A stretch of DNA of 12,671 nt. Origin: Burkholderiales bacterium. Its GTDB lineage: Bacteria; Pseudomonadota; Gammaproteobacteria; Burkholderiales; SG8-41. The translations under genes were made by a program, and so were the position numbers. The notes beneath the pieces were generated by a model, which worked only from the letters and a program-made list of their open reading frames with translations, had not been told where the DNA came from and did not search any database. Shown here one piece after another: positions 4,592-11,548 of this stretch (position 1 is the stretch's first letter; each line of letters opens with the position of its first letter). The stretch covers positions 1-12,671 of the forward strand of contig JAIESJ010000099.1 in the NCBI GenBank assembly GCA_019746155.1, given 5' to 3'.

Positions 4592-7500
4592 ATGGTGTCC
4601 TTGAAAATTGATCCCGAACAGCGGCTGCGCAATCTGCCGCAGCCGGCTTATCCCGAAGCGCTGCCGGTGGTGGCGAAGCGCGAGGACATCGCGCGCGCCA
4701 TCGCCGGCAACCAGGTCGTCATCGTCTGCGGCGAGACCGGCTCGGGCAAGACCACGCAGCTGCCGAAGATCTGCCTCGAGCTGAAGCGTGGCGTGGCGGG
4801 CCTGATCGGCCATACCCAGCCGCGGCGCATCGCCGCGCGCACCGTCGCCGCGCGCATCGCCGCCGAATTGAAAAGCCCGCTCGGCCACGCCGTCGGCTAC
4901 CAGGTGCGTTTCGCCGACAAGCTCTCGGCCAACACCTACATCAAGCTCATGACCGACGGCATCCTGCTCGCCGAAACCCAGGGCGACCGGCTGCTGCAAG
5001 CTTACGACACGCTGATCATCGACGAAGCGCACGAGCGCAGCCTCAACATCGATTTCCTGCTGGGCTATGTAAAACGGCTTTTGCCGCGGCGCCCCGATCT
5101 CAAGGTAATCGTGACCTCGGCCACCATCGACGCCGAGCGCTTCTCGAAGCACTTCAACGATGCGCCGGTGATCGAGGTCTCGGGCCGCACCTGGCCGGTG
5201 GAGATGCGCTACCGGCCGCTCGGCTCCACCCTCACCCCCGCCCCTCTCGCTGAAGGAGGGGGAAGATTCGAGCTTTCCAAAAAGGGAAAGAAATCCGGGA
5301 TGGACGACGACAGGCAGGAACAGGACATGGAGCAGGCCATCCTCGACGCGGTGGACGAGCTTGCGCGCGAGCGCGCCGGCGGCGACATCCTGGTGTTTCT
5401 GCCGGGAGAGCGCGAAATCCGCGACACCGCCGAGCTGCTGCGCAAGCATCACCCCAAAGGCGCGGAAATCCTGCCGCTCTATGCGCGGCTGTCGTTCGAG
5501 GAGCAGGCGCGCGTGTTCAGACCCGGCGGCTCGGCCTCCGCAACCGATGTCGGGAATGAGCAGTCCGGGGTGTCGGCCTCCGGCCGCGGTTCCCGCACTC
5601 GGCCTGCGGCTACCGTGTCACCGCGGCCCTTCCGTATCGTGCTCGCCACCAACGTCGCCGAGACTTCGCTCACCGTGCCCGGCATCCACTACGTGATCGA
5701 CACGGGAGTTGCACGCATCAACCGCTACAGCCACCGCAACAAGGTCGAGCAGCTGCAGGTCGAGAAAATCTCGCGCGCCTCCGCCAACCAGCGCGCCGGG
5801 CGCTGCGGCCGCGTCGCGGCCGGCGTGTGCATACGCCTTTATTCCGAGGACGATTACGCGGCGCGGCCCGAGTACACCGAGCCCGAGATTCTGCGCTCTT
5901 CTCTTGCCGCGGTGATCCTGCGCATGAAGTCGCTGAAAATCGGCGAGGTCGAGGACTTTCCGTTCCTCGATCCGCCGGGCCCGCGCATGATCGCCGACGG
6001 CTACCAGCTGCTCGCCGAACTCGGCGCGGTGGACGAAAGGAACCGGCTCACGCCCGTCGGCTGGCAGCTCGCGAAATTCCCGATTGATCCGCGCATCGCA
6101 CGCATGATCGTCGCCGCGAAGCAGGAGCAGTGCCTCGCCGAGGTGCTCATCATCGCCGCCGCGCTCACGGTGCAGGATCCGCGCGAGCGGCCGTTCGAGC
6201 GCGCGCAAGCCGCCGACCGCGCGCATCAGCAGTTCCAGGACGAGCGCTCGGATTTCATGGGCTATCTCAAGCTGTGGCAGTTTTTCGACGACGCGCTGCA
6301 GCACAAGAAATCGAACCGCAAGCTGACCGAGCTGCTGCACGAGAATTTCCTGTCGCACCGGCGTATGCGCGAATGGCGCGATATCCACGGTCAGCTTGCC
6401 GCGCTCACCGCGGAACTCGGTATGCGCGCCAATGAAACGCCCGCGACCTACGAGCAAATCCACCGCGCGCTGCTGGCGGGGCTGCTGGGCAACATCGGTT
6501 TCAGGAACGAGGAGGGCGAATATCTCGGCGCGCGCGGCATCAAGTTCACGATCTTCCCGGGTTCGGTGCTGCGCAAGGCCCGGCCCAGGTGGGTCATGGC
6601 CGCGGAGCTGGCCGAGACCACGCGGCTTTATGCGCGTTGCGTCGCGAAAATCGAGCCGGAATGGATAGAGCCCGTCGCCCGGCCGCTCGTGAGCCGGCAT
6701 TACTTCGATCCGCACTGGGAAAAAGAACGGGCGATGGCGGTCGCTTTCGAGCGCGTCACGCTCTACGGGCTCACCATCGTTTCCAAGCGCCGCGTGCACT
6801 ATGGCGCCATCCACCCCGCCGCGGCGCGCGAGATTTTCATCCGCGCCCTGGCCGCCGGCGAGTATGCGACGCGTGCGAAATTTTATGAATATAATCAAAT
6901 ACTTATAAAAGAAGTCCAAGAGCTCGAACACAAGACGCGGCGGCGCGACGTGCTGGTGGACGAGCAGGCGATATTCGATTTCTACGATGCCTTGATCCCG
7001 CCGGACATCGTCAACGGCGCGGCGTTCGAAAAGTGGCGCCGCGCAGCGGAGCAGGCGAACCCGAAGCTGCTCTACCTCACGCGCGACTACCTGATGCGCC
7101 ACGCCGCCTCCGACATCACCGAAGCGCAGTTTCCCGAAACGCTGCGTGCAGCGGATACCGAGTTCAGGCTCAAATACCGTTTTGATCCCGGCCATCCGCT
7201 CGATGGCGTGACGGCGATCGTGCCGCTGGCGCTGCTCAACAAGCTCGAGACCACGCCGTTCGACTGGCTGGTGCCGGGACTGATACGCGAGAAAGTCGCG
7301 TTCGCGTTCAAGGCGCTGCCCAAGGCGATCCGCAGAAACCTGGTGCCGGTGCCGGAACCCGTGACGGCGTTCCTGACGGAATGCGAAAAGCGCGAGGCGG
7401 GAGGCGTACCCCTCAAGGGGGTATTGAAAAGAATGAGGCGCGAGGCGTTCGCGGATGCGATCCGGAGGTTCGTGCAGCGCGCAACAGGCGCGCCGGTGGC

Positions 7501-8563
7501 CACCGACGTGTTGGAGGCGATAGCCTACCCACCGCACCTCAGGATGAATTTTCGCGTCATCGATGACGCCGGGCGCGAACTCGCAAGCGGGCGCGATCTC
7601 GCCGCGCTCAAGGAACAGCTCGGCCAGGCGGCGCAACTCACGTTCGGCCGCGCCGGGCCCGGCATCGAGCGCGACAACCTCCGCGCCTGGGATTTCGGCG
7701 ATCTGCCGCAGGAGATTTCATTCACCCGCAGCGGGCGCAAGTTGACCGGCTACCCGGCGCTCACGGACGCGGGCGACAGCGTCGCGATTCGCCTGTTCGA
7801 CGTGCCGCAGACCGCGCAGGCGGCGATGCGCGCCGGTGTGGCGCGGCTCGTGCGCCTGATGCTGAAAGAGCAGATGAAACAGCTCGAAAAAAACCTGCGC
7901 GGCTTCGAGCCGGCGGCGCTGCAGCTGCGCTCTGTCGCCGGCGCGGATGATCTGCGCGAGGACCTCATCCGGGCCATCGCCGACCGCGCCTTCATCGGCG
8001 AGGATGCGCTGCCGCGCACGCAGCAAGAGTTCGAGGCGCAGATGAAGCGCGCGCGCACGCGGCTGCCGGCGGTGTCCGAAGCGGCGTGCCGGCTGTTTGC
8101 CGCGGTTGCCGACGAATACCACCGCGTGTCATTGAAGCTCGCCGCGGCAAGGGGGGAACTGGCACGTCCCGTCGCCGATATCCGCGCGCAGCTGTCGCGT
8201 CTCATCTACAAGGGATTTTTCAGCGCCACGCCGTGGGAGCAGCTCGCGCACCTGCCGCGCTATCTCAAGGCGATGCAGCTGCGGCTGGAGAAATGCCCGC
8301 GCGACCCGCAGCGCGATGCGAAACACGCGCACAACATCGCCGGGCTGTGGAAGCGCTACGAAGAGCGACTGGACAGACAGCGCGAGGCGGGTGGTGCGGT
8401 CGACCCGCGGCTCGAGGCCTTCCGCTGGCATCTCGAAGAACTGCGCGTGTCGCTGTTCGCGCAGGAATTAAAGACGCCTTATCCGGTGTCCTGCAAGCGG
8501 CTCGACAAGATCTGGAACGCGATTATGAGAGGTAAGGATACGACTCTCGGATCGAGCACATGA
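4592..8563 (+). CDS. hrpA: ATP-dependent RNA helicase HrpA (DEAH box) with two in-frame repeat inserts
   Basis: A DEAH/RHA RNA helicase of 1323 residues (E. coli HrpA is about 1300); in E. coli HrpA acts in ribosome rescue and mRNA processing. Walker A GETGSGKT is at 47-54, TQPRRIAA at 75-82, DEAH at 144-147, SATIDAERF at 176-184, NVAETSLTVPGI at 354-365 and QRAGRCGR at 400-407. HrpA-specific C-terminal regions follow, including HKTRRRDVLVD and LKRMRREAFADAIRR. Two segments, about residues 211-237 and 312-345, interrupt conserved blocks and are encoded by repeat DNA. The ATG at 4592 has no clear Shine-Dalgarno; an in-frame TTG at 4556 would add 12 repeat-encoded residues. The last ~10 residues after WNAIMR appear to come from out-of-frame DUF411 DNA. 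An AT-rich patch lies at 6879-6913. With the ATPase motifs intact it is probably active unless the inserts disrupt the core. Confidence 0.93.
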   Translation: MVSLKIDPEQRLRNLPQPAYPEALPVVAKREDIARAIAGNQVVIVCGETGSGKTTQLPKICLELKRGVAGLIGHTQPRRIAARTVAARIAAELKSPLGHAVGYQVRFADKLSANTYIKLMTDGILLAETQGDRLLQAYDTLIIDEAHERSLNIDFLLGYVKRLLPRRPDLKVIVTSATIDAERFSKHFNDAPVIEVSGRTWPVEMRYRPLGSTLTPAPLAEGGGRFELSKKGKKSGMDDDRQEQDMEQAILDAVDELARERAGGDILVFLPGEREIRDTAELLRKHHPKGAEILPLYARLSFEEQARVFRPGGSASATDVGNEQSGVSASGRGSRTRPAATVSPRPFRIVLATNVAETSLTVPGIHYVIDTGVARINRYSHRNKVEQLQVEKISRASANQRAGRCGRVAAGVCIRLYSEDDYAARPEYTEPEILRSSLAAVILRMKSLKIGEVEDFPFLDPPGPRMIADGYQLLAELGAVDERNRLTPVGWQLAKFPIDPRIARMIVAAKQEQCLAEVLIIAAALTVQDPRERPFERAQAADRAHQQFQDERSDFMGYLKLWQFFDDALQHKKSNRKLTELLHENFLSHRRMREWRDIHGQLAALTAELGMRANETPATYEQIHRALLAGLLGNIGFRNEEGEYLGARGIKFTIFPGSVLRKARPRWVMAAELAETTRLYARCVAKIEPEWIEPVARPLVSRHYFDPHWEKERAMAVAFERVTLYGLTIVSKRRVHYGAIHPAAAREIFIRALAAGEYATRAKFYEYNQILIKEVQELEHKTRRRDVLVDEQAIFDFYDALIPPDIVNGAAFEKWRRAAEQANPKLLYLTRDYLMRHAASDITEAQFPETLRAADTEFRLKYRFDPGHPLDGVTAIVPLALLNKLETTPFDWLVPGLIREKVAFAFKALPKAIRRNLVPVPEPVTAFLTECEKREAGGVPLKGVLKRMRREAFADAIRRFVQRATGAPVATDVLEAIAYPPHLRMNFRVIDDAGRELASGRDLAALKEQLGQAAQLTFGRAGPGIERDNLRAWDFGDLPQEISFTRSGRKLTGYPALTDAGDSVAIRLFDVPQTAQAAMRAGVARLVRLMLKEQMKQLEKNLRGFEPAALQLRSVAGADDLREDLIRAIADRAFIGEDALPRTQQEFEAQMKRARTRLPAVSEAACRLFAAVADEYHRVSLKLAAARGELARPVADIRAQLSRLIYKGFFSATPWEQLAHLPRYLKAMQLRLEKCPRDPQRDAKHAHNIAGLWKRYEERLDRQREAGGAVDPRLEAFRWHLEELRVSLFAQELKTPYPVSCKRLDKIWNAIMRGKDTTLGSST
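5229..5290 (+). repeat. Palindromic repeat inside hrpA (insert 1)
   Basis: CCTCACCCCCGCCCC at 5230-5244 matches the left arm of the intergenic palindrome at 4504-4518 apart from one base. CCCCTC 5241-5246 can pair with GAGGGG 5256-5261. A second hairpin, CTTTCC 5273-5278 with GGAAAG 5285-5290, follows. The segment is open in the hrpA frame and encodes STLTPAPLAEGG, then a Lys-rich stretch, absent from other HrpA proteins as I know them (there RYRP runs soon into the acidic linker before AxxDAVDEL). Confidence 0.72.
5531..5615 (+). repeat. Three-copy direct repeat inside hrpA (insert 2)
   Basis: Three imperfect 17-base copies lie at 5531-5546 (TCGGCCTCCGCAACCG), 5573-5589 (TCGGCCTCCGGCCGCGG) and 5599-5615 (TCGGCCTGCGGCTACCG). 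The first lacks one base. They encode a Ser/Gly/Arg/Ala-rich stretch between ARVFRPGG and FRIVLATNVAETS. In E. coli HrpA those blocks are joined by only a few residues, so roughly 30 residues are extra. Confidence 0.65.
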
Positions 8564-8867
8564 AAAGCAACGGCTTCACCGTCAACGCCGTCAATGTCGC
8601 GGACGTCAGCACCTTCCGGCAGCGGTCCGGCGTCCCTGATTACATGGCCTCGTGCCACACCGCCGTGGTCGGTGGCTACGCGATTGAAGGCCACGTGCCC
8701 GCTGGCGACGTCAAGCGCCTGCTCGCGGAGCGGCCGCAGGCGCGCGGCCTCGCCGTGCGCCCGGCATGCCGCAAAGCGCGCCCGGCATGGACACGCCCGG
8801 AAAAGTAACCTACGAGGTGCTGCTGTTCGACGCTTCGGGCAAATTCACGGTTTATCAGCGCTACTGA
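8541..8867 (+). pseudogene. DUF411 family protein, 5'-truncated and frameshifted
   Basis: DUF411 proteins (COG3019) are small, often periplasmic, and linked with copper or other metal handling. From 8560 the frame reads MKSNGFTVNAVNV, SCHTAVVGGYAIEGHVP and DVKRLLAERPQARGLAV, a clear match to the family core. After GLAV (ending 8757) the frame breaks. Shifting by one base at 8757 restores APGMPQSAPGMDTPGK then VTYEVLLFDASGKFTVYQ, with a stop at 8865-8867, which is the expected end. One lost G (GTGGCG to GTGCG) explains it. The signal peptide and the CGCC-type motif expected before IEHMK are missing: upstream is hrpA DNA, with a TAA at 8533-8535 in this frame. The ATG at 8560 overlaps the hrpA stop as ATGA, so an 82-residue truncated product ending near 8808 could still be made, but it lacks one metal-binding motif and the native C-terminus. 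Confidence 0.82.
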
Positions 8868-8875
8868 CCCCTCCC

Positions 8876-9715
8876 TTACTCCGGCACCAGCCACTCCGCT
8901 TTCACGCCGCCTGCCCCATCGTTCGACAGCGCCTGCCGCAGCCACTCCAGCAGCGGCCGCGCCTCGTCCTCGAACTGCCACGGCGGGTTCACCACCAGCA
9001 TGCCGCAGCCGGGCGTGAGCGGTGAATTCGCCGGCATGACCGCCAATTCCAGCCGCAGGATTTTGCGGATGCCGGTTTTTTCCAGGTTGCGCTCGAAGTT
9101 GCGCATATCACCCGGCTCCATCAGCGGATACCAGATCGCATACATGCCGGTCGACCAGCGCTCGTGCGCTGCGGCGAGCGCGGTGACGATGCGGGCAAAT
9201 TCCCGCGCGCGGTCGAACGAGGAGTCGATCAGCACCAGCCCGCGCCGCTCCCTGGGCGGCAGATGCGCTTTTAGGCCCTGATAGCCGTCGAGCAGTTCGA
9301 CTACGACTCCCCGCTCTTTCGCAAACAGCTTCCCGAGATCGGCGCAGTCGGTCCTGTTCAGTTCGGTCAGCACCATGCGGTCGCCGGCACGCATCAGGCG
9401 CTTTGCAATCAGCGGCGAACCGGGGTAGAAGCGCAGCCTGCGATCGCGGTTCTCCGCTTTGACCGCATCGATGTACGGCGCGAGCGCTGCGGGAATGTCC
9501 CTGCGTCCCCACAGCCGGCCGATGCCGTTCTCGTACTCGCGCACTTTCTGCGCCCAGGGATGCGAGAGATCGTAGCGCCCGATGCCGGCGTGCGTGTCGA
9601 GATAGAAGTAGGGCTTGTCCTTCTTGCCGAGCGCGATCAGCAGCCGCGTGAGCAGCGCATGCTTGAAAACGTCGGAAAAGCTGCCGGCATGGAATAAGTG
9701 TCGATATGAGAGCAC
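8876..9715 (-). CDS. rlmJ: 23S rRNA (adenine(2030)-N6)-methyltransferase RlmJ, altered active-site motif
   Basis: A 279-residue match to RlmJ (E. coli 280), which methylates N6 of A2030 in 23S rRNA using SAM. MLSYRHxFHAG at the N-terminus includes Tyr4, His6 and Lys18, reported as important in E. coli. YLDTHAGIGRY (38-48), YPGSPLIA (97-104), LTELN (116-120), GIRKILRLELAV and NPPW near the C-terminus are all present. The catalytic motif IV, DPPY in E. coli at 164-167, reads DSSF here: Asp164 is kept but both prolines are serine (codons TCC TCG). The start is GTG at 9715, with no clear Shine-Dalgarno. It lies 29 bases after the MazG-like gene on the same strand, so probably one transcript, and faces the DUF411 relic with only 8 bases between stop codons. 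Confidence 0.93.
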   Translation of the reverse strand: MLSYRHLFHAGSFSDVFKHALLTRLLIALGKKDKPYFYLDTHAGIGRYDLSHPWAQKVREYENGIGRLWGRRDIPAALAPYIDAVKAENRDRRLRFYPGSPLIAKRLMRAGDRMVLTELNRTDCADLGKLFAKERGVVVELLDGYQGLKAHLPPRERRGLVLIDSSFDRAREFARIVTALAAAHERWSTGMYAIWYPLMEPGDMRNFERNLEKTGIRKILRLELAVMPANSPLTPGCGMLVVNPPWQFEDEARPLLEWLRQALSNDGAGGVKAEWLVPE

Positions 9716-9744
9716 GAGGGATTGGGAGCTATCTCAAAAAAGGG

Positions 9745-10104
9745 TTAGAGTTTGTTGTACTTCGTTGCCCGGCCCCTGGATTTTTCCACCGGATACTTTT
9801 TCGCGTTGAGCGCAAGCTTCTTTTCCGCCGCCGCCACGAGGTCGATGCCGAGCTTGTCGGCAAGCCGCAGCAGGAACAGCAGCACGTCCGCGCATTCCAG
9901 CGCCACTTCCTCGCGCGTCTCGCGCGGCAGGTTCTCTGCCTGCTCGGGCGTGAGCCACTGGAAATGCTCGATGAGCTCGCCCGCTTCGCCCGCCACCGCC
10001 ATCGCCAGGTTCTTGGGATTGTGGAACTGGTTCCAGTCGCGCTCGGCGGCGAATTCCGCCAGCCGCGCGCGCAGGGTTTCCAGGCTGTCCGTGTGTTTTT
10101 TCAT
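9745..10104 (-). CDS. MazG-like nucleotide pyrophosphohydrolase (RS21-C6/dCTPase type)
   Basis: A 119-residue all-helical NTP pyrophosphohydrolase that would cleave a nucleoside triphosphate (dCTP or modified dNTPs in known relatives) to the monophosphate and pyrophosphate. RDWNQFHNPKNLA at 22-34 is the substrate-side signature. The metal-binding helices are EAGELIEHFQW (40-50, ExxE at Glu40 and Glu43) and EVALECADVLLFLLRLAD (66-83, ExxD at Glu70 and Asp73). The Lys/Asn-rich end (KKLALNAKKYPVEKSRG) is typical of this short subfamily. The ATG at 10104 is preceded by AAAGG about 10 bases upstream; longer upstream frames read through the divergent promoter region and are not genuine. It is first in a likely two-gene transcript with rlmJ. 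Probable role: nucleotide-pool sanitation. Confidence 0.9.
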   Translation of the reverse strand: MKKHTDSLETLRARLAEFAAERDWNQFHNPKNLAMAVAGEAGELIEHFQWLTPEQAENLPRETREEVALECADVLLFLLRLADKLGIDLVAAAEKKLALNAKKYPVEKSRGRATKYNKL

Positions 10105-10176
10105 GCTCCGACCTTTGCGTGTTCTTCGACCAGGACGCCATTGTATACTGTGAAGTGTGGGGTTTTGCGCGGGGTG

Positions 10177-10224
10177 TGGTAGAATTATCAAATAAAACAA
10201 TGGCATATGGATACCGTTTGAGGA
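10177..10224 (+). promoter_or_regulatory. Putative extended -10 promoter and ribosome site for the MESH1-like gene
   Basis: TGGTAGAAT at 10177-10185 is a TG-extended -10 (TAGAAT, one mismatch) in the 126-base gap between two divergent genes. GAGGA at 10220-10224 is a ribosome site 6 bases before the ATG at 10231. On the opposite strand, TATACA near 10143-10148 could serve as -10 for the MazG-like gene. No -35 element is convincing on either strand. Confidence 0.42.
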
Positions 10225-10230
10225 ACTGCC

Positions 10231-10815
10231 ATGGCTGCTGAACATGGCAAGGCAAAGCCGGATGCGAAGACCGTCGCGCAGGCACAAGCCGATTCCTGCG
10301 ACCTGATCCTGCGTGCGGTGGCGTTCGCCGCGCACAAGCACCGCGACCAGCGGCGCAAGGACAAGGACGCCTCGCCCTATATCAACCACCCGATCCAGCT
10401 CGCGACGGTGCTGTGGGAAGAGGGCGGCGTGCGCGATGCCGAAGTCATCGCCGCCGCGCTCCTGCACGATACGCTGGAAGATACCGAGACTTCATTGCAG
10501 GAACTGCGCGGCGAATTCGGCGAGGAAATCGCCGCCGTGGTGCTTGAAGTCACCGACACCCAGTGGATCAAGAAGCAGGTGCGCAAGCGCCTGCAGGTCG
10601 CGCGCGCCAAATACTCGAGCGGGAAAGCGCGACTGGTGAAGCTCGCCGACAAGATCTGCAACCTGCGCGACATCGCCGCGCACCCGCCTGCGGGCTGGGC
10701 GCTGGAGAGGAAGCGCCAGTATTTCGACTGGGCGAAGGAAGTGGTCGATCAGCTGCGCGGCACCCACGCCGGGCTGGAACAGAAGTTCGACGAGGTCTAC
10801 GCGCTCAAGCCCTGA
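10231..10815 (+). CDS. MESH1-like HD-domain hydrolase (small alarmone hydrolase, ppGpp 3'-pyrophosphohydrolase type)
   Basis: A 194-residue single-domain HD protein closely resembling the metazoan-type MESH1 and the hydrolase half of SpoT. It would remove pyrophosphate from (p)ppGpp, and MESH1 can also act on NADPH. RRKDKDASPYINHP at 41-54, AALLHDTLEDT at 75-85, EVTDT at 106-110, RKRLQ at 118-122 and LVKLADKICNLRDI at 135-148 are diagnostic. Expected Mn ligands are His53, His79, Asp80 and Asp140, spaced exactly as in human MESH1 (35, 61, 62, 122), with Glu83-Asp84 as catalytic pair. No synthetase, TGS or ACT domain is present, so it is a stand-alone hydrolase. The N-terminal ~22 residues are a hydrophilic extension. 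The partner synthetase is not in this window. Confidence in the family is high; the physiological substrate is inferred. Confidence 0.92.
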   Translation: MAAEHGKAKPDAKTVAQAQADSCDLILRAVAFAAHKHRDQRRKDKDASPYINHPIQLATVLWEEGGVRDAEVIAAALLHDTLEDTETSLQELRGEFGEEIAAVVLEVTDTQWIKKQVRKRLQVARAKYSSGKARLVKLADKICNLRDIAAHPPAGWALERKRQYFDWAKEVVDQLRGTHAGLEQKFDEVYALKP

Positions 10816-10908
10816 CGGTATGACCTGCACATCCTGGAGCCGTATGGGCGGCAACGGATCAAGTCCTGCCGTCTTGGCCGGGATGCGGATATTTTTGGAG
10901 AAAAACGA

Positions 10909-11427
10909 ATGAAGTTGCGCGGCGCGCTTTACACAGGCGTATTGATGCTGGCGGCGGCTTGCGCCGCTGCGGAGGATTACAAGATCGGCTATGTTGACGG
11001 CTTCCGCATCGAGAACGAATCGGCCCCGGCCCTGCGCGCGCTCGAAAGGCTGAAGGAGGAATTTGCGCCCCGCGAGAAAAAGATAGAGGAACTGCAAAAA
11101 CAAATCGCGGTTGCCCAGGATCAGCTCGCAAGAACGGGAGACAAAATGCCGCTGGCCGAACGGCAGGCCCGGGAGCGTGCACTCGCCGTTATGATGAGGC
11201 AGTCCGACCAGATGAGCCTCGGTCTGGCGGAGGATCTTGAACTGCGCAAAAGCCAGGAACGCGCCAGGATCATCGAGGAAGCCGATATCGTGATCAAGGC
11301 CATCGCCGAGGCAGGCAAGTACGATCTGGTCCTGCAGCAGGCGACCTACAGCAGTCGCGGGATCGACATCACCGAACAGGTGCTCAAGGAAATGGAAAAA
11401 CGGGCCGCGGCGAAGCAGGGCAGGTAA
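10909..11427 (+). CDS. OmpH/Skp family periplasmic chaperone
   Basis: A 172-residue Skp-like protein. Residues 1-21 (MKLRGALYTGVLMLAAACAAA) form a signal peptide; cleavage after an AAA just before EDYKIGYVDG is likely. The mature start KIGYVDGFRIENESAPALRALERL matches the Skp core strand and first helix. Residues ~40-115 are heptad-rich charged helix (EEFAPREKKIEELQKQ and on), the coiled-coil tentacle. The end, AIAEAGKYDLVLQQATYSSRGIDITEQVL, is the closing strand-helix of the family. Skp trimers carry unfolded outer-membrane proteins through the periplasm. GGAG (about 10897-10900) before the ATG is the ribosome site. The canonical skp normally sits between bamA and lpxD, so this isolated copy is probably a paralogue. 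Cys18 lacks Leu at -3, so lipidation is unlikely. Confidence 0.9.
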   Translation: MKLRGALYTGVLMLAAACAAAEDYKIGYVDGFRIENESAPALRALERLKEEFAPREKKIEELQKQIAVAQDQLARTGDKMPLAERQARERALAVMMRQSDQMSLGLAEDLELRKSQERARIIEEADIVIKAIAEAGKYDLVLQQATYSSRGIDITEQVLKEMEKRAAAKQGR

Positions 11428-11439
11428 TTTCCGGCAAAC

Positions 11440-11460
11440 CCGGCGCGGCGCCCGCGCCGG
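11440..11460 (+). repeat. GC hairpin after the Skp-like gene
   Basis: CCGGCGCG 11440-11447 pairs with CGCGCCGG 11453-11460 around a five-base loop, 12 bases after the stop codon. There is no T-run, so it is a weak or Rho-assisted terminator at best. It lies next to the repeat at 11465 and may be part of the same compound element, as in the two-hairpin copy at 1764-1823. Confidence 0.6.
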
Positions 11461-11464
11461 ATAC

Positions 11465-11489
11465 GCAGGTCGGCGATCCTTCGCCGACA
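11465..11489 (-). repeat. Dispersed palindromic element (copy 2)
   Basis: On the plus strand GTCGGCGA 11469-11476 pairs with TCGCCGAC 11481-11488 around loop TCCT. Read on the minus strand, the 25 bases match copy 1 at 1799-1823 at 22 positions. Two of the three changes are a compensating A-T to G-C swap inside the stem, so the hairpin is preserved. Confidence 0.75.
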
Positions 11490-11548
11490 AACACGAACCT
11501 CGAACCACGGGCGTTGTCCTCGCAAAATCAAGGCATAATGCTGCGTCG

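Noticed and set aside
5531..5615. Three direct repeats in hrpA as a possible CRISPR fragment.
   Set aside because: Copies are 16-17 bases, imperfect, unevenly spaced (42 and 26 bases) and translated in frame within a gene; no cas genes are present.
5618..7636. A 672-codon open frame on the minus strand antisense to hrpA.
   Set aside because: It is the mirror frame of a GC-rich conserved gene; its protein is Arg/His/Glu-rich with no recognisable domain, whereas the plus strand carries every HrpA motif.
8745..8775. Programmed ribosomal frameshifting in the DUF411 gene.
   Set aside because: There is no slippery heptamer at the shift site, the gene has already lost its 5' end, and a simple one-base loss explains the frame change.
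10105..10467. Upstream extension of the MazG-like frame to 10467.
   Set aside because: It would run through the divergent promoter region and the 5' part of the MESH1-like gene. The family start is at 10104 with an AAAGG upstream.
10816..10908. Possible small gene or regulatory RNA between the MESH1-like and Skp-like genes.
   Set aside because: The 93 bases hold no open frame with a ribosome site and no strong hairpin; I see only the Skp ribosome site near its end.
10957..10970. Lipobox in the Skp-like signal peptide (AAAC).
   Set aside because: The -3 position is Ala rather than Leu/Val/Ile, and a signal-peptidase I site follows just before EDYKIGYVDG, as expected for a soluble periplasmic chaperone.
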